Below, piece by piece: positions 7,158 to 13,846 of a DNA stretch of 13,846 bases. The translations under genes were made by a program, and so were the position numbers. The notes beneath the pieces were generated by a model. The model was not told where the DNA came from. It ran no database searches and worked only from the letters and a program-made list of their open reading frames with translations. The stretch covers positions 1-13,846 of the forward strand of contig CAYMKI010000080.1 of assembly GCA_964390695.1 (NCBI GenBank), given 5' to 3'. Numbering within the stretch: the first letter of the stretch is position 1; each line of letters starts with the position of its first letter. The DNA is from CAWACC01 sp964390695. GTDB taxonomy: Bacteria; Chlamydiota; Chlamydiia; Chlamydiales; Parachlamydiaceae.

Positions 7158-7192
7158 TTTTTCATTTTCAGTAGTTTACTGAAAATGAAAAA
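7158..7192. repeat. perfect 16-bp inverted repeat in the dnaA upstream region
   Basis: TTTTTCATTTTCAGTA (7158-7173) is the exact reverse complement of 7177-7192, with a GTT loop. It lies 34 nt after the carbonic anhydrase terminator and 150 nt before the dnaA start. On the plus strand it is followed by A residues, not T, so it is not a normal plus-strand terminator, and it has no T-run in the other direction either. Possible roles are a protein-binding palindrome, an mRNA leader structure or a cruciform. The rest of 7193-7341 holds a weak TTGTTC-N17-TATGAA promoter-like pair at 7278-7306 and no convincing DnaA-box cluster. Confidence 0.75.
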
Positions 7193-7341
7193 AAAAACGG
7201 GATAATAATTCTTGCAGCCTAATCTTTCACATGATAGAGTCTTTGTCGAAATAAACCCAGGATATGTTGTGGAAACGTTGTTCATAACTTTCCATAATGG
7301 TATGAAGTGCAGTTTATCAAATGTAAAAAGGACCAAAATAT

Positions 7342-8694
7342 ATGATGATGACATGTGATGCTTGGACAAGTTTTTTGGAATGTGTAAAAACCCGATGCTC
7401 ACCCACTGCATTTGGTAACTGGCTCTTGCCTATAAAAGTTTTGGAATCTACTGAAGAGGAGATCCAGCTTGAAGTTCCTAATATCTTTGTTAAAGAGTAT
7501 CTGCTTTCGAATTACAGGTCCGAGCTGTTGGCTTTCTTGCCCGTGAATGCCGAAGGTGAGCCGGCTATTCAGTTTGTCATCGAAACTCCCGCGAAAAAAG
7601 CGGGGAATGTCTCCGTTCCCAAAGCCGAGCCGGTAGTTGTGGAAAATGCGGCTTCTTCTGCACAACATCACGTCAAGTTGAACCAAAATTACCGCTTCGA
7701 AACTTTTATTGAAGGTTCAGCCAATCAATTTGTCAAGTCAGCGGCATTAGGCATAGCCACACGTCCGGGCCAGTCATATAACCCTTTATTCATCCATGGA
7801 GGTGTCGGGCTGGGCAAGACCCATATTTTGCATAGCATCGGCCACTACGTGCTCGATAATCATAAAAAGCTCAAGGTGCAATGCATCACTACCGAGGCTT
7901 TTATTAATGAGCTCGTCGATAACCTGCGTAATAAATCGGTCGATCGCATGAAACGGTTTTATCGGTCCGATGTAGATGTCTTGCTGGTGGACGATATCCA
8001 GTTTTTGCAGAACAGGCTGAACTTTGAAGAAGAATTTTGCAATACCTTTGAAACTCTGATCAATCAGGGCAAACAGATAGTGATCACTAGCGATAAGCCA
8101 CCGTCTCAATTGAAACTCTCCGAACGCATCATTGCCAGGATGGAGTGGGGGTTAGTAGCGCATATCGGCATGCCCGAGCTGGAAACGCGTGTAGCTATTT
8201 TGCAACACAAAGCCCAACAGCGGGGATTGAATTTGCCCCATAACATTGCTTTCTTCATCGCAGAGCATATCTATAATAACGTGCGTCAATTAGAAGGCGC
8301 GGTCAATCGTTTATGTGCGCAGTGCCGATTATTAGATCTCAATATTACCGAAGAGATCGTCGAAAATAGCCTGCGAGAAATGCTTCAACAGGCTCCTCGC
8401 CAAAAGATTACGGTTGAGCAGATTTTAAAAAGCGTCGCCACTATCTTCCAGGTCAAAGTGACTGATTTGAAGGGCAGCACGCGAACCAAAGAGATAGCCT
8501 TCCCAAGGCAAGTAGCCATGTATTTGGCTTTGAAATTAATCAAAGAGTCTCTGCAATCCATTGGGGCCTACTTCGGGCGAACCCATTCTACTTTATTACA
8601 TGCCTGCAAAAATATCGAAAAGAAGTTAAACAACGACGAGCTTTTGAGACGGCAGCTGAACATGATCGAACGCAATATTCACGCTGGCAATTAA
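7342..8694 (+). CDS. dnaA: chromosomal replication initiator protein DnaA (chlamydial DnaA1 type)
   Basis: DnaA is an AAA+ ATPase that binds DnaA boxes at the origin, opens the duplex and loads the replicative helicase. All four domains are present in 450 aa: domain I about 1-80, a short linker to about 112, AAA+ domain III about 113-345, and DNA-binding domain IV about 350-450. Walker A is GGVGLGKT (153-160), Walker B LLVDDIQ (214-220), sensor I ITSD (248-251), the arginine-finger region ARMEWGL (265-271), and sensor II VRQLEGA with R315. The DnaA signature reads GRTHSTLLHACKNI at 412-425, with T and S where most bacteria have D and T. Three ATGs in a row occur; AAGGA at 7328-7332 ends 9 nt before the first, which I chose. 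It is isolated upstream by a terminator and converges on comF. Chlamydiae typically carry two dnaA genes; wording such as NQFVKSAALGIATRPG fits DnaA1 as I recall it. Confidence 0.98.
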   Translation: MMMTCDAWTSFLECVKTRCSPTAFGNWLLPIKVLESTEEEIQLEVPNIFVKEYLLSNYRSELLAFLPVNAEGEPAIQFVIETPAKKAGNVSVPKAEPVVVENAASSAQHHVKLNQNYRFETFIEGSANQFVKSAALGIATRPGQSYNPLFIHGGVGLGKTHILHSIGHYVLDNHKKLKVQCITTEAFINELVDNLRNKSVDRMKRFYRSDVDVLLVDDIQFLQNRLNFEEEFCNTFETLINQGKQIVITSDKPPSQLKLSERIIARMEWGLVAHIGMPELETRVAILQHKAQQRGLNLPHNIAFFIAEHIYNNVRQLEGAVNRLCAQCRLLDLNITEEIVENSLREMLQQAPRQKITVEQILKSVATIFQVKVTDLKGSTRTKEIAFPRQVAMYLALKLIKESLQSIGAYFGRTHSTLLHACKNIEKKLNNDELLRRQLNMIERNIHAGN

Positions 8695-8695
8695 G

Positions 8696-9445
8696 CTAAC
8701 GTGCCGCTTTGCACACGACTAGTGCGTAGATTCTGCTGGGATACTGTGCTTGCAGCACTTCTGCGCATCTATGCAAAGTGCTTCCGGTAGTCATGACGTC
8801 GTCGATTAACAACAGAGTCTTGTGAGTGGCGCTGAACGATTGAACACAGCGAAATTTTTCCTTCTGCAACAAGAGACGGTAGTCGCGATTTAACATGGCT
8901 TGGCTGAAATCGCCGCTACGGCGTTTGAGGACATCGTACATGGGGACTTGTAGATAATGCGCTAAATGGCATGCTAGTAAAGCGCTTTGGTTGTAGCCTC
9001 GATCCCATCGACGCAGCTTGGATAAGGGAACGGGAACAATTCCGTCCGGCAGAGGCCAGTTCAACTTTACAAATTGAGCCGTTAAATAGGCTGCCAATCC
9101 TTCGGCGAGATAGGGCATATTGGCATATTTCATTTTTTTTACCAAAGTTGCGGCCGGACCCAAAAAGTCGAAGACGGCAGCAACGCCTTCAAAGAGCTGC
9201 GGATGTGCCAGGCAGTGCCCGCAGAGTTTGATGTGCGTGTGAGGAAGAGGAGAAAAACATTTTTGACAGCGCTCTTCCGGAGAAATCATCTCCATCAGCT
9301 GCAGGCATGAGTGACAGAGTAATGGAGAGTCCTGTTCAAGGCTACCGTTACAGTGGAGGCAAGCGGGAGGGTATACCAAGTCGCTTAAGGCTTTTAATAT
9401 GCCCTGCAGTATCTTCCTTCCGTAAGCTTTAGCTGCTCGCGGCAT
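8696..9445 (-). CDS. comF: ComF-family phosphoribosyltransferase-like protein
   Basis: ComF proteins are linked to DNA uptake in competent bacteria and act in the cytosol, where they are thought to help process or protect incoming single strands. Eight cysteines form four C-x-x-C pairs at 29/32, 44/47, 60/63 and 75/78, consistent with two zinc-binding sites; the double set is seen in many ComF proteins. The C-terminal phosphoribosyltransferase-like half has RRWDRGYNQSALLA at 145-158 (family signature) and the PRPP loop LLLIDDVMTTGST at 211-223. At 249 aa it is full length. It starts 8 bp after the stop of the kinase-like gene, so it is very probably the second gene of that transcript. Its stop lies one base from the stop of the convergent dnaA, leaving no room for a terminator between them. 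Confidence 0.95.
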   Translation of the reverse strand: MPRAAKAYGRKILQGILKALSDLVYPPACLHCNGSLEQDSPLLCHSCLQLMEMISPEERCQKCFSPLPHTHIKLCGHCLAHPQLFEGVAAVFDFLGPAATLVKKMKYANMPYLAEGLAAYLTAQFVKLNWPLPDGIVPVPLSKLRRWDRGYNQSALLACHLAHYLQVPMYDVLKRRSGDFSQAMLNRDYRLLLQKEKFRCVQSFSATHKTLLLIDDVMTTGSTLHRCAEVLQAQYPSRIYALVVCKAAR

Positions 9446-9453
9446 GGTGGCTC

Positions 9454-10380
9454 TTAGAACTCATATAGAGTGTGGATTTTCGCATCGATATCCTGTGAAA
9501 TCTCCGTGTAGTATTGGGGATAATGCAGCTGGATCCATTCGTCAAATTTCTTGGCGATCAGCTGGATATCTTTGAACGCTTCTTCTGGATTTTTTAGAGA
9601 CTCTTTGCGGGTCAATTTACCCACATCGAGATGTATAGGGGCGTTGTTTACAAAGCCGGTGTTGTGCAAAACCCCATGGTCTTTATCAAAGAGGCCTTGG
9701 TTGTATTCTGCAGCATAAAAGTCTAATATTTGGCGGATATGTTCTTTGGCTTGGGAAACTTGGCCGGCATCCAGGTCTTCAAAAAGCACCTGACGGGTGA
9801 TCTTTCCTTTTTTCTGTACTAAGAATACCACCTGATCTAAGTCGATTTCGCGTTTCAAGCCGATTTTGTCATAAGCTATCAATGTGCGATGGAGGTTATG
9901 CGATTTATTCAGATGGATGTAGATTAAAGCGCTTTCTGGGCGGTAGGCTTCATAGGCCAAGCGATAGCCTTCAAAGAGATGGTCTAATTTTTTTTGTTTA
10001 CGGGTAGATTGTTGGGCGCGGTATTTTGAAAAAGCAGGAAGCGGCGGCAAGAGTTCTACGAACCAGTGCGGTTTTAAGTGTTTGAACTTAAAGAATTTAA
10101 TGACGTATTGGTCGTCTTGGCTGGCGAAGGCATAGCATTGGGAGCCTTTGCCCAAGTAGTAGAAGTTTTGGCTTAAAATCTCCTGTAAGTTTTTTTCTTC
10201 TTCAGGGGGCAGCGGCGGGATTTCCCATTCTTTGTGATGAGGAATTTCATAGGTGATATTGCCCAAGCGAAAATCATCGGTGACGCGGTAATAGGTGCGA
10301 GCAATTATGGTGAAAAAAATGAGTGAAATCAACAACCAAAAGAAAAATCCCTTGGTGAATTTTTTGGGAGTTTTAGGCAT
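9454..10380 (-). CDS. membrane-anchored protein-kinase-like protein of unknown role
   Basis: Residues 11-28 (GFFFWLLISLIFFTIIAR) form one membrane segment after a lysine-rich N-terminus, which suggests N-in, C-out topology by the positive-inside rule. The rest resembles a small kinase fold: glycine-rich loop GKGSQCYAF at 77-85, VIKFF with K95 as the ATP-binding lysine candidate, E137 or E144 as alpha-C glutamate candidates, and a hinge-like VVFLVQKKG at 184-192. A catalytic-loop-like FDKDHGVLHNTGF (231-243) and LDVGKL (251-256) stand where HxDxxxxN and DFG are expected. D252 and N240 could bind metal. No family name comes to mind, and activity cannot be judged; if the topology is right, ATP would be absent on the outer side, favouring a pseudokinase. 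It has its own promoter (10416-10444), and comF follows 8 bp after it. The coding call is firm; the kinase call is moderate. Confidence 0.85.
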   Translation of the reverse strand: MPKTPKKFTKGFFFWLLISLIFFTIIARTYYRVTDDFRLGNITYEIPHHKEWEIPPLPPEEEKNLQEILSQNFYYLGKGSQCYAFASQDDQYVIKFFKFKHLKPHWFVELLPPLPAFSKYRAQQSTRKQKKLDHLFEGYRLAYEAYRPESALIYIHLNKSHNLHRTLIAYDKIGLKREIDLDQVVFLVQKKGKITRQVLFEDLDAGQVSQAKEHIRQILDFYAAEYNQGLFDKDHGVLHNTGFVNNAPIHLDVGKLTRKESLKNPEEAFKDIQLIAKKFDEWIQLHYPQYYTEISQDIDAKIHTLYEF

Positions 10381-10399
10381 AAAAATGGACTCTTTTGAA

Positions 10400-10430
10400 G
10401 TTCTAATTGAGGGTAATTATAACTTAGAAC
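10400..10430. promoter_or_regulatory. inverted repeat straddling the -10 box, possible operator
   Basis: GTTCTAA (10400-10406) and TTAGAAC (10424-10430) are perfect reverse complements with 24 bp between arm centres. One arm lies in the -35/-10 spacer of the promoter at 10416-10444 and the other near the expected transcription start. The placement is what one would expect for a dimeric repressor site. No regulator gene is adjacent. Confidence 0.35.
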
Positions 10431-10444
10431 GACTATTTGGTAAA
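10416..10444 (-). promoter_or_regulatory. promoter of the kinase-like/comF unit
   Basis: On the minus strand TTTACC (10439-10444) and a perfect TATAAT (10416-10421) are separated by exactly 17 bp, about 36 bp before the ATG at 10380. This is the best promoter candidate in the window because the surroundings are not extremely A/T-rich. It also separates this pair of genes from the ankyrin gene upstream. Confidence 0.55.
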
Positions 10445-10529
10445 AGCTGAAAAAGGGGAATTCAAGCACACCATCAAGAAAGAACGAGATAGGCAGGATC
10501 GCCTTCGGCGGTAGGATAATGCATTGAGT

Positions 10530-10739
10530 GATGTAATCTTTATTCGCTTTGTAAAGCCCTACTTTTTGCTTTTAAAAATATACTTCGAAGGATTTTTCAG
10601 TTTCGACAAACAATCATTTTTCTCTCCATGCGAAAAAAAAGCGTTTTTATAAACTGATTCTAGAAACTCAATGCCAAGCTTGTTCACTATTTCGAAACAG
10701 GTGCCCAAAATTGATGAGGTAAGTCAAGTATAGAACATC
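10530..10739 (-). pseudogene. decayed GxxExxY-family gene remnant
   Basis: Minus-strand translation from an ATG at 10737-10739 gives MFYT, a TGA stop at 10725-10727, then in the same frame LTSSILGTCFEIVNKLG followed by IEFLESVYKNAF. This matches the N-terminal pattern of GxxExxY proteins (LTxxIIGxxFEVxxxLGxGFLESVYExAL). At the run of eight A (10633-10640, T on this strand) the frame shifts. The next frame gives AWREK, a stop at 10614-10616, LFVETEKSFEVYF, a stop at 10572-10574, then KQKVGLYKA, again as expected for the family's middle part (the stretch between the LREKGL and KGQKVGxY-type motifs). The C-terminal half is not recognisable. The first glycine of the name motif is replaced by Glu. 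At least three stops and one frameshift make this a relic. Apart from this relic and the promoter region, 10381-10757 holds nothing I recognise. Confidence 0.72.
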
Positions 10740-10757
10740 AAACTGTCAAAGCCAGAA

Positions 10758-13475
10758 CTATTGTGATATTAAAGAAAGTATAGAGTCGCGATGGCTGTCT
10801 TTTGCCAAATCTAAGGCGGTTTGACCGTGCTTGTTTTTGATGGAAACGTCGGCGCCACGTTCCAGTAGGCTTTTTACCAACCAGGCATTGTCTTTAAGGA
10901 CAGCATAATGTAGAAGGTTTGAGCCCTCCACATCCAGGGTGTTAAGATTAGACAGCATAGGCAGAATTGACGTTAGAAAAGCTTCATCTCTTATACTCGC
11001 CAGACAAGATAGGATCGATTCAACGGGAAGTGCCCCGGAAAGTGTGATATCAGCTCCGTGTTCCAGCAGCAGTGCAAACAATTCAAAATCTCGTTTATTG
11101 ATTGCAAGGTGCAGCGGTCGTCCTCCCCGCCTGAAATCAAATGAATTGAGAAGGTTGGGGTCAATGTCCTTTTCTAGCACACTCTTTAAGAGGTTTTTTT
11201 GATCGGAGTCTATTAGGGCCGCTATGTGTTTATCTTCTAGCTGTTGATATTTTTCAATAAGGCTTTTGGCGATATCGGAATAGCCAGATTTAAGAGATAT
11301 TTCGAGAGGGTCTCCGGCTGCCAAGTTTTTCGACAATTCCCATTGAGGTAGATTCATGATGGCTTCTACCATGCTTTTTCTTCCATAAAGGATGGCATCA
11401 TGGAAAGGAGTTTGCCCATGCTTGTTGGGAGTGTTAACTGCAGAAGCTGCATGTTTTAATTCCGCTTCGAAGAGTTCTTGGTCGTTAAAGAGAATGGCAA
11501 GATGTAGAAGAGAATACCCATTGGCTGATTTGGCATTTTTTAGATCCTCGGGAACTTTCCCTGTGGGTTCTTTATCTAATATCTCAGGTCCTTGGCGAAA
11601 TTTATAGATCAGTGAGGTGATGTCCATCTTGTCTTTGCCTTGGCCTATGGTAAGAAATTTTATCTGCTGAATCACCTCGGCTAGTTGATCCATTGACTGA
11701 AAGGGAGGAAGGGGGTGAAAAATATTCGGATCATAATATAAACAACTTCTATCTTCAAGCACCCTTAAACTAACGGCGTGTGTAGATCCCGTAATTTCAG
11801 TGACCTGTCCGGGAAAATGTGATTGGATGTACAACCATTCCGCCAGTTGTTCTTTGTTGAATTTATAATGAGCTTCCTTTACAGCTGACACCTGGTCAGA
11901 TACGTGTTTTTTCAAGGTCTCAAATTGTGGAATTCTGCCCAGTTGTCCATAGGGCAGGTAGGATGATTTTAGCGATTCGTGTTGGAACCAGATAATGTCA
12001 TTAATCCATTGCTCCATCATATCTTCCAGGTTCTTATAATCTCCCGATAACCCGCTAAGACCTTCTCGAGATGTTAAGCTGGACTCAGATCCATCCCATC
12101 GCGCAAATACATCCAGGATATGATAAAACTCATTCTCTTTGCCCTTGGACGCATAATACTGAAATAGGAAGCTTAGCCCATTGCAATGTCCTCCTGGAGT
12201 TATAACGTAGGGGTCTCTGAGGCTTTTAGTGCGTTCCTTGAGTTGCTCTGCTGTAAAGTTGTGTTTATCCTGCTCCAATTTTTGCTCTTCTTGCCGTCTT
12301 TTTAACTTGAGAAAATCGGTAAGCTTACCCAATACTGTAAATTGATCTATTTTTTGCAGCTCTACCCCGTATCCTGGAAGCGTTTTCGGATCTAATAACG
12401 GATTTTTCAGCAGCGAGCACACGATGTCATCGGATTTGTTTTGCAGAGCAACATCTAAAGGTGTTCTTCCGAAGATGTCCTTCTCGTGGATTTGCTTGGC
12501 TAGGGTTGGATTTTTGAGTAATAGTTCTGTGACATGTATGTCGGATGTATGACAGGCGATATGCAAGGCGGTGTTTTTATACTCATCTCTACAGTCAAGA
12601 TCGATGCCGTTTAGGTTAAGATAGAATTCTATAGCTTTAGAATCACGGGTACGTACTATTTCATGGAATAGGGGTTTAAACTCAGAGGTTCGCACATTTA
12701 CGTCAGCTCCGGCTTTAATAAGAGCCTCTACAAATGAATACTGACTTTCGCAGATGGCGCGAAGTAGAGGAGGTGTTGTTGCTTTGTTGATGATTTCTGG
12801 AAGCTTGTCGCCAAAAATTTCATGCAACTGGTCTAGCGTAGAAATATCCCCTAGAATTGCAGCTAAGTTCAAGGCATCCCAGTTCCCTTTTCCCTTGATG
12901 AGTTTGCCTTCCTCGCGAGATTTTTCCAGCAGGCGATCTATTTCGAGTCTAAATATTTCCTTTTTGTTCTCCCATCCCTCGGTTGTGTAAATGCATTCTG
13001 TTAGAATATCCTCGTAGGTGTTTTCGATGAAATATAGGGTTTGAGTAGGTGAATAGATATAAGTGGCCTTGGTCTTGATGTCAGTTTGGGAGATTGGAGG
13101 GATGTGCTGCAGTTTAGTCTTAATAACCTCCTGGATGGAATGGATAACTCGGGAAATTTTTTGGCTCTGATCAATTTCCTTAAGAGTATACTTCCACTCT
13201 TCGGAATCTGATATAGAGTGAGCTGCCTCGCGAATTTTATCGTGAATCCCGATGAGTTTGTCATGTTGGTCATCGAAGCAGTTGCGTATGCGAACAAGGA
13301 AATGTCTAACTTGTTGTCCATCCATTTCGATCTCTTCGAATTTTAACCGCCACTCACTATCCTTTCCATTTCGCAAAACTCCAACATGAATATCTTCCAG
13401 CGGTCTATCTTTCCATGCATCGGCATTTCCGACTATATATTGATCGCAAATATTAAATTTATCTCCATAAAACAT
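10758..13475 (-). CDS. ankyrin-repeat protein with an embedded papain-like (YopT/C58-like) cysteine protease domain, putative effector
   Basis: 905 aa. Residues 1-195 are a charged N-terminal region without a recognised domain. Ankyrin-type repeats follow at about 197-360 (for example NTALHIACHTSDIHVTELLL at 301-320 and FGRTPLDVAL at 335-344) and again at about 650-905 (GYSLLHLAI, HGQTPFHDAI, RPLHLAINKRD, SNLLHYAVL, HGQTALDLA). Between them, 420-620 has PGGHCNGLSFLFQYY with C431, GSTHAVSLRV with H566, and LYYDPNIF with D582. The order Cys, His, Asp-Pro-Asn and the surrounding wording resemble YopT/C58-type papain-like proteases, which are host-directed effectors. There is no N-terminal signal peptide; a type III signal cannot be judged by eye. 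AGGTG lies just before the ATG, and a TATAAT at 13501-13506 could be its -10. It is flanked by a gene relic and AT-rich DNA, typical of an accessory locus. The ankyrin call is firm; the protease call is a motif-based inference. Confidence 0.9.
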   Translation of the reverse strand: MFYGDKFNICDQYIVGNADAWKDRPLEDIHVGVLRNGKDSEWRLKFEEIEMDGQQVRHFLVRIRNCFDDQHDKLIGIHDKIREAAHSISDSEEWKYTLKEIDQSQKISRVIHSIQEVIKTKLQHIPPISQTDIKTKATYIYSPTQTLYFIENTYEDILTECIYTTEGWENKKEIFRLEIDRLLEKSREEGKLIKGKGNWDALNLAAILGDISTLDQLHEIFGDKLPEIINKATTPPLLRAICESQYSFVEALIKAGADVNVRTSEFKPLFHEIVRTRDSKAIEFYLNLNGIDLDCRDEYKNTALHIACHTSDIHVTELLLKNPTLAKQIHEKDIFGRTPLDVALQNKSDDIVCSLLKNPLLDPKTLPGYGVELQKIDQFTVLGKLTDFLKLKRRQEEQKLEQDKHNFTAEQLKERTKSLRDPYVITPGGHCNGLSFLFQYYASKGKENEFYHILDVFARWDGSESSLTSREGLSGLSGDYKNLEDMMEQWINDIIWFQHESLKSSYLPYGQLGRIPQFETLKKHVSDQVSAVKEAHYKFNKEQLAEWLYIQSHFPGQVTEITGSTHAVSLRVLEDRSCLYYDPNIFHPLPPFQSMDQLAEVIQQIKFLTIGQGKDKMDITSLIYKFRQGPEILDKEPTGKVPEDLKNAKSANGYSLLHLAILFNDQELFEAELKHAASAVNTPNKHGQTPFHDAILYGRKSMVEAIMNLPQWELSKNLAAGDPLEISLKSGYSDIAKSLIEKYQQLEDKHIAALIDSDQKNLLKSVLEKDIDPNLLNSFDFRRGGRPLHLAINKRDFELFALLLEHGADITLSGALPVESILSCLASIRDEAFLTSILPMLSNLNTLDVEGSNLLHYAVLKDNAWLVKSLLERGADVSIKNKHGQTALDLAKDSHRDSILSLISQ

Positions 13476-13672
13476 ATATCACCTATTTGCGTTTAATTTA
13501 ATTATATATTAAAAAATGTTTTTAATTAAAAAAATATATTTATTAATCTTTTTTTGTTGTTGATGTTGTTAAGTTTGCGGTTTTTACAAATATTTCATTT
13601 AATTAGAGGTTATAACAAATATTGTTTTTTGATATCTTGTGTTGTTATAATAAAAACAGGTTGTTTTGTTTA
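13476..13672. other. AT-rich spacer upstream of the ankyrin/protease gene
   Basis: This stretch is very A/T-rich and holds no gene I can support. TATAAT on the minus strand at 13501-13506 is 26 bp before the ankyrin ATG, but its -35 region is poor. TTATAACAA (13610-13618) and TTGTTATAA (13642-13650) are a perfect 9-bp inverted repeat with a 23-nt spacer. The right arm overlaps a plus-strand TATAAT (13646-13651) with TTGTTT 18 bp upstream. In such biased sequence these matches may be chance. Confidence 0.4.
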
Positions 13673-13846
13673 TTAAGCTTTAAGGTTAATAAGTGGATTT
13701 AGATAAGTAGGATTTATTATTAATTGCAGATCTAAGAATGCATCGATCTTCATATTCTTCGACTTAGCTATTTCCAGGGAATTATTCATGAGGAGGGAGC
13801 TATGAATACAAATTCCGACTAGGCACGCATAAATAAATACACTGAT
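13673..13846 (-). CDS. possible C-terminal end of a gene running off the right edge
   Basis: A minus-strand frame is open from the window edge (13846) to a TAA at 13673-13675, giving 57 codons. It includes a hydrophobic stretch ISVFIYACLVGICIHSSLLM and then a polar tail ending PLINLKA. In DNA this A/T-rich a 57-codon open frame is only mildly surprising, and no family is recognised. If real, it would be the gene upstream of the ankyrin/protease gene, with about 200 bp between them, and could be a membrane protein terminus. Confidence 0.35.
   Translation of the reverse strand: MSVFIYACLVGICIHSSLLMNNSLEIAKSKNMKIDAFLDLQLIINPTYLNPLINLKA

Noticed and set aside
7193..7341. Origin of replication next to dnaA
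   Set aside because: Only loose matches to the DnaA box (such as TTGTGGAAA and TTATCAAAT) occur; no cluster and no typical AT-rich unwinding repeats.
7112..7411. 99-codon minus-strand open frame covering the dnaA leader
   Set aside because: It crosses the carbonic anhydrase terminator, the 16-bp hairpin and the dnaA start; no ribosome site or family resemblance.
10498..10515. Short GC-rich stem (CGCC-TTC-GGCG) as terminator of the ankyrin gene
   Set aside because: Only 4 bp of stem, no T-run on the minus strand, and more than 240 bp from the stop codon.
13001..13321. 106-codon minus-strand open frame
   Set aside because: It lies inside the ankyrin/protease gene in another frame, and the main frame is intact there.

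Overview
The window looks like a chromosomal segment of a member of the Chlamydiota, most likely an environmental, amoeba-associated lineage rather than the genus Chlamydia. The strongest clue is the DnaA protein. Its domain III and IV wording (for example SERIIARMEWGLVAH and GRTHSTLLHACK) matches the chlamydial DnaA1 type as I remember it. A large ankyrin-repeat protein with an embedded protease-like domain fits an intracellular lifestyle. Genes are moderately AT-rich and the spacers strongly so. Species and family cannot be fixed from this sequence alone.

Layout, left to right. (1) Positions 1-220 hold a 38-bp direct tandem repeat whose last, partial copy contains the stop codon of the first gene. 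(2) A minus-strand pair follows: an exported nitroreductase-family protein, then, 24 bp downstream, a large unknown protein with a possible GT-B glycosyltransferase-like core. (3) Positions 2756-3207 are gene-free. They hold an AT-rich promoter stretch and a 276-bp imperfect inverted-repeat element (2905-3180), which looks like a MITE or a large folding RNA. (4) A PseC-like sugar aminotransferase (minus) lies divergent to a 598-aa protein (plus). The C-terminal half of the latter is a metallo-beta-lactamase fold that has lost its metal ligands. (5) An exported beta-carbonic anhydrase follows on the plus strand and ends at a textbook intrinsic terminator. (6) dnaA (plus) sits behind a leader with a perfect 16-bp hairpin. 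It converges with comF (minus), with one base between the stop codons. (7) comF is probably co-transcribed with an upstream gene for a membrane-anchored, protein-kinase-like protein that has its own promoter and an operator-like inverted repeat. (8) The next spacer holds a decayed GxxExxY-family gene. (9) A 905-aa protein carries ankyrin repeats on both sides of a putative Cys/His/Asp papain-like (YopT/C58-like) domain. (10) The right edge is AT-rich and may contain the C-terminal end of another minus-strand gene.

The genes do not form one pathway. Housekeeping functions (replication initiation, the ComF phosphoribosyltransferase-like protein, carbonic anhydrase) are interspersed with lineage-specific and probably host-directed or envelope-directed genes. 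The most noteworthy items are the ankyrin/protease fusion, the ligand-less MBL protein, the kinase-like membrane protein, the 276-bp inverted-repeat element and the eroded GxxExxY gene. I saw no CRISPR array, rRNA, tRNA or intact transposase.
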